From: Methanomicrobiaceae archaeon
GTDB lineage: Archaea > Halobacteriota > Methanomicrobia > Methanomicrobiales > Methanomicrobiaceae
Direction: 5' to 3'
DNA: 64,000 nt
Assembly: GCA_016926855.1 (NCBI GenBank)
Contig: JAFGNT010000021.1
Location: forward strand, 83,808-147,807
Below, piece after piece: positions 52,038-60,459 of the stretch (position 1 is its first letter; the number at the start of each line of letters is the position of its first letter). Under the pieces are notes generated by a model. The model was not told the DNA's origin and searched no databases. It was given only the letters and a program-made list of their open reading frames with translations. The position numbers and the translations under genes are program-made.

Positions 52038-54403
52038 CGTGCCACCTCCATTCCGAGCAGCGCCGCAAGCTCCCGGCAGGCACGGAGCCACCGCACCGCG
52101 TCAGGATCGCCGCGGCCCTCCCGTCCTGCCTGCTCCCGGAGCTGCCGGCGCATCAGGGCATGGAGGAGGTTCTGGCTCTCCCAGGTATCGGGCGTCAGCG
52201 CGATCCGGCGGAGGGTCGACAGCAGTGCGAGCGCATCTTCGAGAGGGCCGGGATCCCCCGGCCGCCCGGCGGCGTCCCGGAGGAGGGCATTCACCTGCGT
52301 CCGGGCCGCGGGTCCGAGCAGTGCATGACTGGGCGGGATCGCGTGCAGCAGAAGCGTTCGAACGGCATCGCCGATTGCGGCAGTGTCCGGCGTTGCGTCT
52401 GACAGGAGGGCGAGCATGTCCGCATTGTGCGTATAAAAGGCGGCAGCCCTCACGGGCAGGGGATCCGGAGCGCCTGTCAGCGCCTCCGAAACCGGCGGGA
52501 ACTCGCGGGAAAAGGCGCGGAGGGCCGCGTCGAGGGGGGCGCCCCGGCCGGCAATCCTCTCCCGGAGGACCTGCTCGTGTTCGGCGGGAAAGAGGTCGCT
52601 CGCGGTGCAGATCCGGTCGAAATGCCGCGCAAGGAACGTGTGCGCATCCGTGTCGCCCCGGGTTTCGAGGAGCGCGAGGAGCGCATCCGGACTGCAGGCC
52701 GGGGCAATCCGGACGCCGGCCACCGGCTCCCCCGCGGCCGTTCGCACCACCGCGGCTGCGATGCAGTCCTCCTCCCCCGTACGGCGCGAACGGATGCGGA
52801 TCGTCGACGCGATATCGTCACCGGACCGGGTCTCTGCCACGGTGGTCACGTCGTGGGCCCCGGTGCAGGAGATTGCAGAATAGGCGGCGCAGAGGGCGAC
52901 GTGTGCGCCGATACCGGCACGATCGATGCGGGTGGATGCGGCCCGCGTTCTGTAGATCCGGGCACCGTCGCCCTCGGCGTGGATGTTGCTCCGCGCCCCT
53001 GCGAGAATGGCGGTGAACTCCGGCCCGGCGTCCGGCCCTCCGAGCGCCTTCGCAAGGTCCATCGCCCTGCAGGCGTTTGCCATCACCTGAACGGCCTCGA
53101 TTCCGGCGATATCGTCGAAGTACCAGCCGCAGGAGGTGTACATCATCATGGCGTGCCGCGCCATCTCGAGAAGCATGCACGCCCGAATCCGCTCGCCGGG
53201 GGAAAGGCTCCGGCCCGCCTCTCCGGCAAGGAACCGGTCCGTGATCGAGGGATCGCGGAGCACCCGGATGTACTCCTTCCGCGCCGTCCACGGATCCGGG
53301 CAGAGGGGACGGAGCGCCGACTCGAAGAAGGGATCGAGCGTGCCCCGGAGATAATCCACGGCATCGCGGAGCTGCCGGCGCCAGTCGTGCGACCACCCGG
53401 GGTATGCGCCGGTGGTGCAGGAGCAGCCGCTCCGCCAGCGCTCGACGCCGTGGGCGCAGCTCCATGATGTATGTTCGCTGATCCCGACCTCGGCCTCCGG
53501 GGGATGCTTCTCCAGGAACTCGCCGTACACGGTCAGCTGCGCCCCGGAATCCCGTTCGATCTCCCTGAGGCAGTACGCGAGCGCCATCTCCCCGAAGCGG
53601 TGGTGATGGCCGTAGGTCTCGCCGTCGGTGGCGACGGAGACGAGAGACGCGGCATAGGGTGCGGGTGCCGCAAGGAGACGGGAGGCGAACCGCTTTCCGT
53701 CGGCAAGGAGGTCGCCGAAGGCAACGGCCGAGGAGATGCCGGGGTCGTAGAAGACGATGTCGATCGTCTTTGTCGAGGGGAGGGGGCAGCGGTACGGGCG
53801 GGTGGTGTCGAGGGCGCCGCCGGCAACGGGGGTCCAGTCACCGCCCGGGAGGCGCACCCGGCTCGCCTGGGCGGGCGAGAGAATGGTGAAGGCAATCCCC
53901 GCCGCCGCGAGGGTTTCGAGTGTCGGGTAATCGACGGCGCACTCGGGGAGCCACATGCCCTCGGGCCGCCGGTCGAACCGGGATACGAAGTCCCCGATCC
54001 CCCAGCGCACCTCGGCCTCCCGGTCCCGCGGCGTTGCAAGGGGGAGGATGGTGTGATGGTAGGCCTGGGCGATGGCGCTCCCGTGGCCGGAGAACCGCTC
54101 GCGGCTTTCCCGGTCGGCATCGAGAAATGCGGCATAGACCCCGGGCCGCTGCGTCTCGAGCCAGCCGAGGAGCGTGGGGCCGGCATCGAAGCTGATAGAG
54201 GCATAGGTGCTGACGATGTCGGCGATCATGCCCGTGTCGGAGAGGATGCGGGCCGCACTGTTGGGAGCGTAGCACTCGGCCGTGATCCGGTCGTTCCAGT
54301 CGTGGTACGGAGCGGCCGACTCTTCCCGGAGCACCGCCGCAAGCCAGGGATTTTCCCGCGAAGGCTGGTAGAAATGGCCGTGGATGCAGATATGCCGGGC
54401 CAT
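52034..54403 (-). CDS. GH57 family glycoside hydrolase with DUF3536
   Basis: A 789-residue protein. The GH57 barrel starts HICIHGHFYQPSRENPWL with the catalytic-type Asp/Glu regions: GMWLPECAVDYPTLETLAA (Glu nucleophile region near 150), FDAGPTLLGWL, and VSVATDGETYGHHHRF (Asp acid/base). A DUF3536-type domain fills the C-terminal half (from about 280: GVERWRSGCSC, WARRHAMMMYTSCGWYFDDI-like helices). These proteins are amylases or amylopullulanases of archaeal glycogen clusters. ATG 54403 is chosen; the frame is open far upstream but those codons are GC-rich nonsense. It sits two bases after the branching enzyme gene. Confidence 0.88.
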   Translation of the reverse strand: MARHICIHGHFYQPSRENPWLAAVLREESAAPYHDWNDRITAECYAPNSAARILSDTGMIADIVSTYASISFDAGPTLLGWLETQRPGVYAAFLDADRESRERFSGHGSAIAQAYHHTILPLATPRDREAEVRWGIGDFVSRFDRRPEGMWLPECAVDYPTLETLAAAGIAFTILSPAQASRVRLPGGDWTPVAGGALDTTRPYRCPLPSTKTIDIVFYDPGISSAVAFGDLLADGKRFASRLLAAPAPYAASLVSVATDGETYGHHHRFGEMALAYCLREIERDSGAQLTVYGEFLEKHPPEAEVGISEHTSWSCAHGVERWRSGCSCTTGAYPGWSHDWRRQLRDAVDYLRGTLDPFFESALRPLCPDPWTARKEYIRVLRDPSITDRFLAGEAGRSLSPGERIRACMLLEMARHAMMMYTSCGWYFDDIAGIEAVQVMANACRAMDLAKALGGPDAGPEFTAILAGARSNIHAEGDGARIYRTRAASTRIDRAGIGAHVALCAAYSAISCTGAHDVTTVAETRSGDDIASTIRIRSRRTGEEDCIAAAVVRTAAGEPVAGVRIAPACSPDALLALLETRGDTDAHTFLARHFDRICTASDLFPAEHEQVLRERIAGRGAPLDAALRAFSREFPPVSEALTGAPDPLPVRAAAFYTHNADMLALLSDATPDTAAIGDAVRTLLLHAIPPSHALLGPAARTQVNALLRDAAGRPGDPGPLEDALALLSTLRRIALTPDTWESQNLLHALMRRQLREQAGREGRGDPDAVRWLRACRELAALLGMEVAR

Positions 54404-54405
54404 AC

Positions 54406-56328
54406 TCACCGGCCCTCCGGCTTGAGCACCACCACCCCGAGCGGCGGAAGGGTGAGGGAGAGCGAGAAGGGATAGCCGTGGGAGGGGACCGGTTCCGCTC
54501 CGCATCCCCCGAAGTTCCCGCACCCGCTCCCGCCGTAGCACACAGCGTCGCTGCAGAGGAGCTCGCGCCAGAAGCCGCCCGCGGGGACGCCGATCCGGTA
54601 GCCGTGCCGGGGCACCGGCGTGAAGTTGCAGGCCGCGAGGACGGTGCTGTCGTCGCTGTTCCTCAGGTAGCTGACGACGCTCTGCTCCCAGTCGAGGTGG
54701 TCGACCCATGCGAACCCCTCCGGCGAGAAGTCCCGTTTGTGCAGGGCGGGCTCGGAGCGGTAGAGGCGGTTGAGGTCGCGCACCCAGCGCTGCACTCCTT
54801 CGTGGGGGGGATAGTCGAGGACGTGCCACTCGAGGCTCCGGGTATGGTCCCACTCGGATCGCTGCCCGAACTCCCCGCCCATGAAGAGGAGTTTCTTGCC
54901 GGGGTGGGTGTACATGTACCCGAAGAGGAGGCGGAGCCCGGCGAACTTCTGCCAGTCGTCGCCGGGCATCCGCCCGATGAGGGAGCCTTTCCCGTGGACC
55001 ACTTCGTCGTGGGAGAGGGGCAGGATGAAGTTCTCCGTGAAGGCGTACACCATGCTGAAGAGGAGCTCGTCATGGTGGTACTTGCGGTAGACCGGGTCCT
55101 TTGAAAAATAGCGGAGGGTGTCGTGCATCCAGCCCATGTTCCATTTCATCCCGAAGCCGAGCCCGCCCGTGTACGTGGGACGGGTCACCATCGGCCAGGC
55201 CGTCGACTCCTCCGCGATGATCTGGACGTCGGGGTGCTTTTTGTAGGCGACTTCGTTGAGCCGCCGCAGGAAGGCGATCGCCTCGAGATCCTCGCGCCCC
55301 CCGTACCGGTTGGGGACCCATTCCCCCGAGGCGCGGGCGTAGTCGAGGTACAGCATCGAGGAGACGGCGTCGACGCGGAGCCCGTCGACGTGGCATTGGT
55401 CGAGCCAGAACATGGCGCTCGAGAGCAGGAACGCCTGCACTTCGTAGCGGCCGTGGTTGAAGATGCAGCTCGTCCATTCGGGATGGAATCCCCGCGAGGG
55501 ATGGGCATGCTCGAAGAGGTGGGTTCCGTCAAACCGGGCAAGGCCGTAGTCGTCGGCCGGGAAATGGGAGGGCACCCAGTCGAGGATCACCCCGATCCCG
55601 TGCCGGTGGAGCCGGTCGATGAGGTGCATGAAGTCGTCCGGCGTGCCGAACCGGGAGGTGGGGGCGAAGTAGCCTTCCGTCTGGTAGCCCCACGATCCCT
55701 CGAAGGGGTGCTCCATGAGGGGAAGAAACTCCACATGCGTAAACCCCATATCGCACACATAACCGGCGAGCGAGTCGGCCATCTCCCGGTACGTGAGCGG
55801 CCGGTCCCCTTCCTCCGGCACCCGCCGCCACGAGCCGGCATGCACCTCGTAGATGGCGATCGGGCTCTCGTGCCCGTTGTGCTCGTGCCGGGTTTCCATC
55901 CAGGCGCCGTCGCTCCACCGGAACGCGGACTCCCGGATGACCGACGCCGTGCGGGGAGGAGTCTCCCAGAAGCGTGCGAACGGATCGCCCTTGTCGGCGG
56001 CAAGACCGTGATGCCGCGAGACGATATGGTACTTGTAGCGCATCCCCTGTCCGGCGCCCGGGACGAAGCCCTCCCAGACTCCCGAGCTGTCGGGCCGGGA
56101 AGCGAGGGGGTCCGCCTGCGGGTTCCACCCGTTCCAATCCCCGATCACCGAGACCGAGGCGGCGTTCGGGGCCCAAACGGCGAAGAAGGAGCCGTCCTCC
56201 CCGCCGTACCGCATCGGGCGGGAGCCGAACTTCGTGTGGAGTCCGGCATGCTCCCCCCGTTTAAACAGGTAAATGTCGTACTCGGTGATGATATCAGGGC
56301 CGGAGATTCCCCCGGATTCCGTTGCCAT
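54406..56328 (-). CDS. glgB: 1,4-alpha-glucan branching enzyme
   Basis: A 640-residue GH13 enzyme that makes alpha-1,6 branch points in glycogen. It has an N-terminal carbohydrate-binding module (FAVWAPNAASVSVIGDWNGW). The catalytic (beta/alpha)8 barrel has EGSWGYQTEGYFAPTSRFG, DWVPSHF, HVDGLRVDAVSSMLYLDYA with the catalytic Asp, IIAEESTAWPMVT with the Glu, and LPLSHDEVVHGKGSLIGRM with the second Asp. The C-terminal beta domain ends LTLPPLGVVVLKPEGR. Start ATG 56328 is the first in frame with the conserved protein. It begins 47 bases after the GT4 gene stop. Confidence 0.97.
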   Translation of the reverse strand: MATESGGISGPDIITEYDIYLFKRGEHAGLHTKFGSRPMRYGGEDGSFFAVWAPNAASVSVIGDWNGWNPQADPLASRPDSSGVWEGFVPGAGQGMRYKYHIVSRHHGLAADKGDPFARFWETPPRTASVIRESAFRWSDGAWMETRHEHNGHESPIAIYEVHAGSWRRVPEEGDRPLTYREMADSLAGYVCDMGFTHVEFLPLMEHPFEGSWGYQTEGYFAPTSRFGTPDDFMHLIDRLHRHGIGVILDWVPSHFPADDYGLARFDGTHLFEHAHPSRGFHPEWTSCIFNHGRYEVQAFLLSSAMFWLDQCHVDGLRVDAVSSMLYLDYARASGEWVPNRYGGREDLEAIAFLRRLNEVAYKKHPDVQIIAEESTAWPMVTRPTYTGGLGFGMKWNMGWMHDTLRYFSKDPVYRKYHHDELLFSMVYAFTENFILPLSHDEVVHGKGSLIGRMPGDDWQKFAGLRLLFGYMYTHPGKKLLFMGGEFGQRSEWDHTRSLEWHVLDYPPHEGVQRWVRDLNRLYRSEPALHKRDFSPEGFAWVDHLDWEQSVVSYLRNSDDSTVLAACNFTPVPRHGYRIGVPAGGFWRELLCSDAVCYGGSGCGNFGGCGAEPVPSHGYPFSLSLTLPPLGVVVLKPEGR

Positions 56329-56374
56329 GGTCGTGTGCCGTTCGTGCAGGGTATCACCGCCGGAACATACCGGT

Positions 56375-57586
56375 TCAGGCCGTCTCCACGGCCGCAACCG
56401 CGGCATATACCTCAAGCATCATCGCGATGACCTTTTCCCACGTAAAATTCTTCTCTACTTTCCTGCGTCCGGCGGCGCCGAACGCCCTGATGGACGCGGG
56501 ATCGTCGAGGAGGTAGTGAACTGCCCAGGCAAAGGACTCCGGCGTCACCGACACTCTGATCCCGTCGACAAAGTTCTCGATGTTTTCGGAGAGGCCGCCG
56601 ACATCGGAGGCCACCACGCAGCGTTCCGCGCTCCACGCCTCGGTGAGCACCAGGCCGAAGGGCTCGTTCCGGCTGGGGATAACGACGATGTCTGCGCTGT
56701 TGAGAAGTTTCAGGTGGTCGCCGTCGGAGATGTAGCCCGTGAACCGGACCGGCAGGCCACGCGCTTTCTCCTCGCAGTGCGCCCGCATGGAGCCGTCGCC
56801 GGTGAAGATGAACTGCGCATCGGGATTATCCCGGAGGATGAGCGGGACGGCGTCGAGGAGGAGATCGGGACCCTTCTGGTAGACGAGCCGTCCGACGAAG
56901 AGGATGAGGGGGGCGGCAGGGTCGATGCCGTACTCCCGCTTGACGGTGCCGGCGTCGACCAGCATCCGGTACCGGTCGGGATCGATGCCGTTCGGGATGA
57001 CACGGATCCTGTTTTCGGGTACGTGGTAGAGTGTGACGATTTCGTCCCGTGTCGTCCGCGAGACGGTGATGATCTGCCGTGCAATGTGGGCTGCGAACCA
57101 CTCCATTCCCGAGATCTCGCCGAACTCCCACCAGTCGCCGAAATTTCCACCGTTCCTGCCGTATTCAGTGGAATGAAACGATATTACCGTGTTTCGATTC
57201 TTCAGCTCCCGGAGGGTGTCCACGAAGTGCCAGTCGTGAAAGTGGATGAGATCGAAGGGAGGTGAATCATAGTCGCGGAACCGCTCGAAGAGCTTCGCGC
57301 TCATGTCACGGCAGTACGCGACGATGTCCGGCCCCGACGGAACACAGTAGTGGTAATGGACGCCGTGGATATCCTGGTCGCCGGACGGTCCGCGGGTAAA
57401 GAAATGCACCTCGCAATCCCCGGCGATCTTTTCGGCAAGAGCGGTGGCGACCGGAGCGAGCCCGCCGACCCGCTCGGCATAGAGCGACTCCCAGCAGAAT
57501 ACGGCCACTTTCAGTCTTCTTTTGGATTTCCGGGTTTTTTTCTTAGGGGGGGCAGTGCCGGCGGGAAGGTGCATCTCCGGAATCAT
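56375..57586 (-). CDS. GT4-family glycogen synthase-type glycosyltransferase
   Basis: A 403-residue GT-B enzyme. The N-terminal domain begins with a basic stretch (KKKTRKSKRRLKVAVFCWE) and VGGLAPVATALAEKIA, the loop that binds the nucleotide sugar. LILFVGRLVYQKGPDLLLDAV and FTGYISDGDHLKLLNSADIV follow, then the EX7E-type motif in PSRNEPFGLVLTEAWSAERCVV. It probably adds glucose from a nucleotide sugar to glycogen. ATG 57586 is preferred over ATG 57610 because a TATA box lies about 30 bases upstream of 57586 but only six before 57610. First gene of the glycogen operon. Confidence 0.9.
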   Translation of the reverse strand: MIPEMHLPAGTAPPKKKTRKSKRRLKVAVFCWESLYAERVGGLAPVATALAEKIAGDCEVHFFTRGPSGDQDIHGVHYHYCVPSGPDIVAYCRDMSAKLFERFRDYDSPPFDLIHFHDWHFVDTLRELKNRNTVISFHSTEYGRNGGNFGDWWEFGEISGMEWFAAHIARQIITVSRTTRDEIVTLYHVPENRIRVIPNGIDPDRYRMLVDAGTVKREYGIDPAAPLILFVGRLVYQKGPDLLLDAVPLILRDNPDAQFIFTGDGSMRAHCEEKARGLPVRFTGYISDGDHLKLLNSADIVVIPSRNEPFGLVLTEAWSAERCVVASDVGGLSENIENFVDGIRVSVTPESFAWAVHYLLDDPASIRAFGAAGRRKVEKNFTWEKVIAMMLEVYAAVAAVETA

Positions 57587-57611
57587 GTACTGGGTTTCAT
57601 CTCCCGCCATC

Positions 57612-57622
57612 TATATAATTCC
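57612..57622 (-). promoter_or_regulatory. TATA box of the glycogen operon
   Basis: Minus-strand GAATTATATAG lies about 30 bases before ATG 57586, the distance expected for an archaeal promoter with a leader of a few bases. It decides the start codon of the first operon gene. Confidence 0.5.
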
Positions 57623-57712
57623 CACCCCTGTTCTGGGGATGTGCTCAATCCGGGCGCCTTCTGCTTTTCTGCGCAGCCGGGACCCGCATCGCGGCCGCCT
57701 GCCCCGTTAAAA

Positions 57713-58576
57713 TTACCCGTGAACGACGGGAGTTTCCGTGTCCGCCCCCTCTTTTTCGATCGCCGCGATCAGGTTCTCTATCACCCTGTCGACCTCCCGC
57801 CACGTCGGATTCTCCGGGCCGGTATCCGGGCCCCGGAGGATGAACGGCCTTCCAACGTCCCCCGCTTTGCGCATCATCGGGTCGAGGGGGATGGAGCCGA
57901 GGAACGGCACGCCGAGATCACGGGCGGCTTTTTCTCCCCCGCCGCTGCCGAAGACCTCGATCTCTTTCCCGCAGTGGGGGCAGACCATGCCGCTCATGTT
58001 TTCGACAATCCCGATTATGTTAAGGCCAATCTCTTCGGCGAACCGCACCGCCTTGCTGATAGCGATGATCGCAACCGCCTGCGGGGTTGTCACCACCACC
58101 GCACCGGCGATATTCGGGGCGATCTGTGCGATGGTGAGCGCCTCGTCGCCCGTCCCCGGCGGGAGGTCGACGATGAGGTAGTCGAGGCTTCCCCAGTGCA
58201 CCTCTTCGAGAAACTGGCGGATGACCCCCATCTTCATCGGCCCGCGCCAGATGACCGGGCTGGTCTTTTCAGGCAGAAGAAACGCCATCGAGACGACCGA
58301 AAGCGTGTCGGTGACCTTCACCGGCTCGATCGTGTTCTGCCGGTAGGAGAGGAGGTGCTTCTCCTCGATGCCGAGGAGCTTCGGGATGTCGGGGCCGTGG
58401 ATATCGAGATCGAGAAGGCCCGTCGGGTGCCCGCGGTTCGCGAGGGCCATCGCCAGGTTCGCGGCAACCGTGCTCTTCCCGACGCCACCCTTGCCGGAGA
58501 GGACCAGGACAACATGCCTGACCGCCATGTCGACCCTTCGGGGGCCGTGCGGGGGTGCCGTTCCGGGTTCGTCCAT
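57713..58576 (-). CDS. Mrp/NBP35-family iron-sulfur carrier ATPase
   Basis: A 287-residue P-loop ATPase. The deviant Walker A is LSGKGGVGKSTVAANLA near residue 25. DLDIHGPDIPKLLG and IVDLPPGTGDEALTIAQ (Walker B region) follow, then the cluster-binding MVCPHCGKEIEVF (CxxC) and GSGGGEKAARDLGVPFLG. Such proteins load and hand over Fe-S clusters in the cytoplasm. The N-terminus is short and has no extra Fe-S ferredoxin domain. ATG 58576 follows GAGAGGGCAGC. It lies downstream of the PHP gene on the same strand, with 129 bases between, and is probably not in the glycogen operon. Confidence 0.93.
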   Translation of the reverse strand: MDEPGTAPPHGPRRVDMAVRHVVLVLSGKGGVGKSTVAANLAMALANRGHPTGLLDLDIHGPDIPKLLGIEEKHLLSYRQNTIEPVKVTDTLSVVSMAFLLPEKTSPVIWRGPMKMGVIRQFLEEVHWGSLDYLIVDLPPGTGDEALTIAQIAPNIAGAVVVTTPQAVAIIAISKAVRFAEEIGLNIIGIVENMSGMVCPHCGKEIEVFGSGGGEKAARDLGVPFLGSIPLDPMMRKAGDVGRPFILRGPDTGPENPTWREVDRVIENLIAAIEKEGADTETPVVHG

Positions 58577-58705
58577 GCTGCCCTCTCTCGGGTACGTGCC
58601 GATAAAGGTTGCGGCAGGGTGGATTTTCACGACACGGCCGCCTGAAAACCGGTAAAAAGGCCTCCGGCCTCACGAATATCAGGCGATGAAGCCATGCTGC
58701 AGATA

Positions 58706-59452
58706 TCAGGCGCCCTGGAGGAGCCCGCCCGCCTTGGCGATCCTGATAATTCTGGTGAGTATGTGCACTGCGTGCTCCGAGGCGTTTACGCTTTGGAAGG
58801 TGACTTTACCCTCGCGGATGGTGCGCAGGAGCCCTGCGGGGTCGTCAAAAGGATCCATCTCCAGATAGTTCCGGCAGAGTTCGAAGGGAGTGTGGGCGTC
58901 CGATCCTACCGATAGTGGTTTGCCGTGCGCTCGTGCAAAATCGCGGCCCCGCCGGTTTTCCTCCTGAGAGAGAGTCCGTGCATTGTAGCCCTCCACGATG
59001 TCGATCCGGTCGATGACCTCGTAGAGCGTCTTTGTGATGATGGCTGACGGGCGGAAGGTGCAGAAGGGGTGCGGGACGATGGAAAGGGCGCCCTGCTCCT
59101 CGATGCGGTCAAGTGTCTCGTGGGCGGAGAGGAAGGCAGGGATCTCCTCGTTGAGAAACAGCCCGATAATCTCGCCTTCGGTTGTCATGATCTCCTCGGC
59201 GAGGATCGCGGGCACGTCCGGGCTCGTCTCTCGTATGCAGGCGTACACCTTCTCAGCGCCGCGGATGGTGTTGTGGTCGCAGACAAGCGGGAGGATGCCA
59301 TATTTTGTCCATCCCCGCGCAATGGTTCGCACGTCGGTGGCGGCGTCGGACGAGTAGTGGGAGTGAACATGCATGTCGAATTTGATGGTCCCGGAGGTGC
59401 ACGTCTCGTCGTCACGCGGGCTGGCGGCGTCTGAAAAAAGGGTGCATATCAT
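58706..59452 (-). CDS. PHP-domain phosphoesterase
   Basis: A 248-residue PHP-domain protein. Metal ligands are in KFDMHVHSHYSSDAATD (HxH near residue 28-30), LPLVCDHNTIRGAEKV (His), AILAEEIMTTEGEIIG (Glu), SIVPHPFCTF (His) and LSVGSDAHTPFELC (DxH). These are the full set of a three-metal phosphoesterase active site. The likely substrate is a nucleotide or sugar phosphate. The region upstream is AT-rich and contains GATTTATATCTG (about 59495) as a TATA box. It has no obvious partner. Confidence 0.9.
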   Translation of the reverse strand: MICTLFSDAASPRDDETCTSGTIKFDMHVHSHYSSDAATDVRTIARGWTKYGILPLVCDHNTIRGAEKVYACIRETSPDVPAILAEEIMTTEGEIIGLFLNEEIPAFLSAHETLDRIEEQGALSIVPHPFCTFRPSAIITKTLYEVIDRIDIVEGYNARTLSQEENRRGRDFARAHGKPLSVGSDAHTPFELCRNYLEMDPFDDPAGLLRTIREGKVTFQSVNASEHAVHILTRIIRIAKAGGLLQGA

Positions 59453-59604
59453 AAGCGCTCGTACTTGTAAGGATCCATATAGTCTCAGCAGATATAAATC
59501 TATATTTGATTACAAAAATATATTTCCCTTTGCTCCCGCAGGTACAGGGACGACAGTCTCCCCACTGCCACAGAGAGCGAGACCGCCGGCCGGGTTTCGA
59601 ATTC

Positions 59605-59874
59605 CTACCAGCGGAATTTTTCCTGCTTTTTCGTGAGTTCCTTAAAGGGGAGCAGTTCGTAGCCGTGCACCCTTCCTTCCTCGTCAATCCCGATCTCGAT
59701 GAAGAGCTCACAATCGGGGTGCACCATGGCGATCACCGCCGGGTCACCTCCCTTCTGCACGAACCCCATATCGGAGAGATTGCGCTCGATTTCCGTCACT
59801 TCGCCCGCCTCGTTGAGTTCGAAGAGGTCCTCCACCCGCTCCATCAGGGCGCTCTGCAACTCTTTATCCACCAT
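59605..59874 (-). CDS. Small conserved archaeal-type protein, unknown function
   Basis: An 89-residue acidic protein: DLFELNEAGEVTEIERNLSD, then PAVIAMVHPDCELFIEIGID, ending LLPFKELTKKQEKFRW. It is predicted to be one small alpha/beta domain. No family recognised. The ATG 59874 has no clear ribosome site, and TTTATATTCG (59896) may be its promoter or that of the divergent unit. Confidence 0.65.
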   Translation of the reverse strand: MVDKELQSALMERVEDLFELNEAGEVTEIERNLSDMGFVQKGGDPAVIAMVHPDCELFIEIGIDEEGRVHGYELLPFKELTKKQEKFRW

Positions 59875-60024
59875 ATGCGCTTAGTGAGCACGCCCTGTTT
59901 ATATTCGTTGGCCAATCCGCGGTGACGGTGGGCTCTTGCATTGAGCGAGTGCACCTCCATGCAGTTGCACCAGCATTATGAGTACCCGGCAGCCACCTTT
60001 TCAGAACACTTCCCGGGACCCGCC

Positions 60025-60459
60025 ATGCAACTATCACGTTCAGATCCTCACTGCACTCCATTCACGAACAGGGACGACACCCCCCTCTTTCACGGGACCT
60101 CTCCCCCGACCGACACAGCCGAATCCGCGCCTCACCACGGGGAAACCGGCCCGGTATGGGAAGAAGCCGCCTTCATCCCCCCGCTTCGCTATCGCAGCAT
60201 AGTGGAGCTCCTCCACCGCCTGGCAATGGGGGAGGAAACTGCGGTGGTCCTGCTGGCACTGTCTCTCGCACAATCGCCCTGCGACGATGCCCGGTGCCGG
60301 GTCACCGATCCCGCACTGCTCAGGCTGGCTGCACGGCAATCCGGCATCAGCGTGGCAGGGAGAACGGACGAGGCCATCGCCTGCGATGTGGCGGCCGCCG
60401 TCGTGAGTGAGTACGCGGCACCGCACCACTACCCTCCATGCCGGAGAGGCCACGCATGA
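60025..60459 (+). CDS. Unknown protein coupled to the RND exporter
   Basis: Possibly 144 residues from ATG 60025 (alternative ATG 59959). The N-terminal third is Pro/Thr/His-rich and low-complexity. The rest is helical: FIPPLRYRSIVELLHRLAMG, ETAVVLLALSLAQSPCDD, and DEAIACDVAAAVVSEYAAPH. The stop TGA overlaps the exporter start (ATGA), which suggests translational coupling and argues for a real gene. No family recognised. The upstream region holds a GTTGCACCA element also found before the TrmB-type regulator. Confidence 0.5.
   Translation: MQLSRSDPHCTPFTNRDDTPLFHGTSPPTDTAESAPHHGETGPVWEEAAFIPPLRYRSIVELLHRLAMGEETAVVLLALSLAQSPCDDARCRVTDPALLRLAARQSGISVAGRTDEAIACDVAAAVVSEYAAPHHYPPCRRGHA

Noticed and set aside
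54404..54853. Upstream extension of the GH57 gene by about 150 codons
   Set aside because: These codons are Arg/Pro/Gly-rich and overlap the branching enzyme gene in another frame. The conserved protein starts at 54403.
48272..57265. Long open frames on the plus strand opposite the glycogen operon
   Set aside because: They are shadows of GC-rich genes on the minus strand, with Arg/Gly/Pro-rich products and no recognisable domain.
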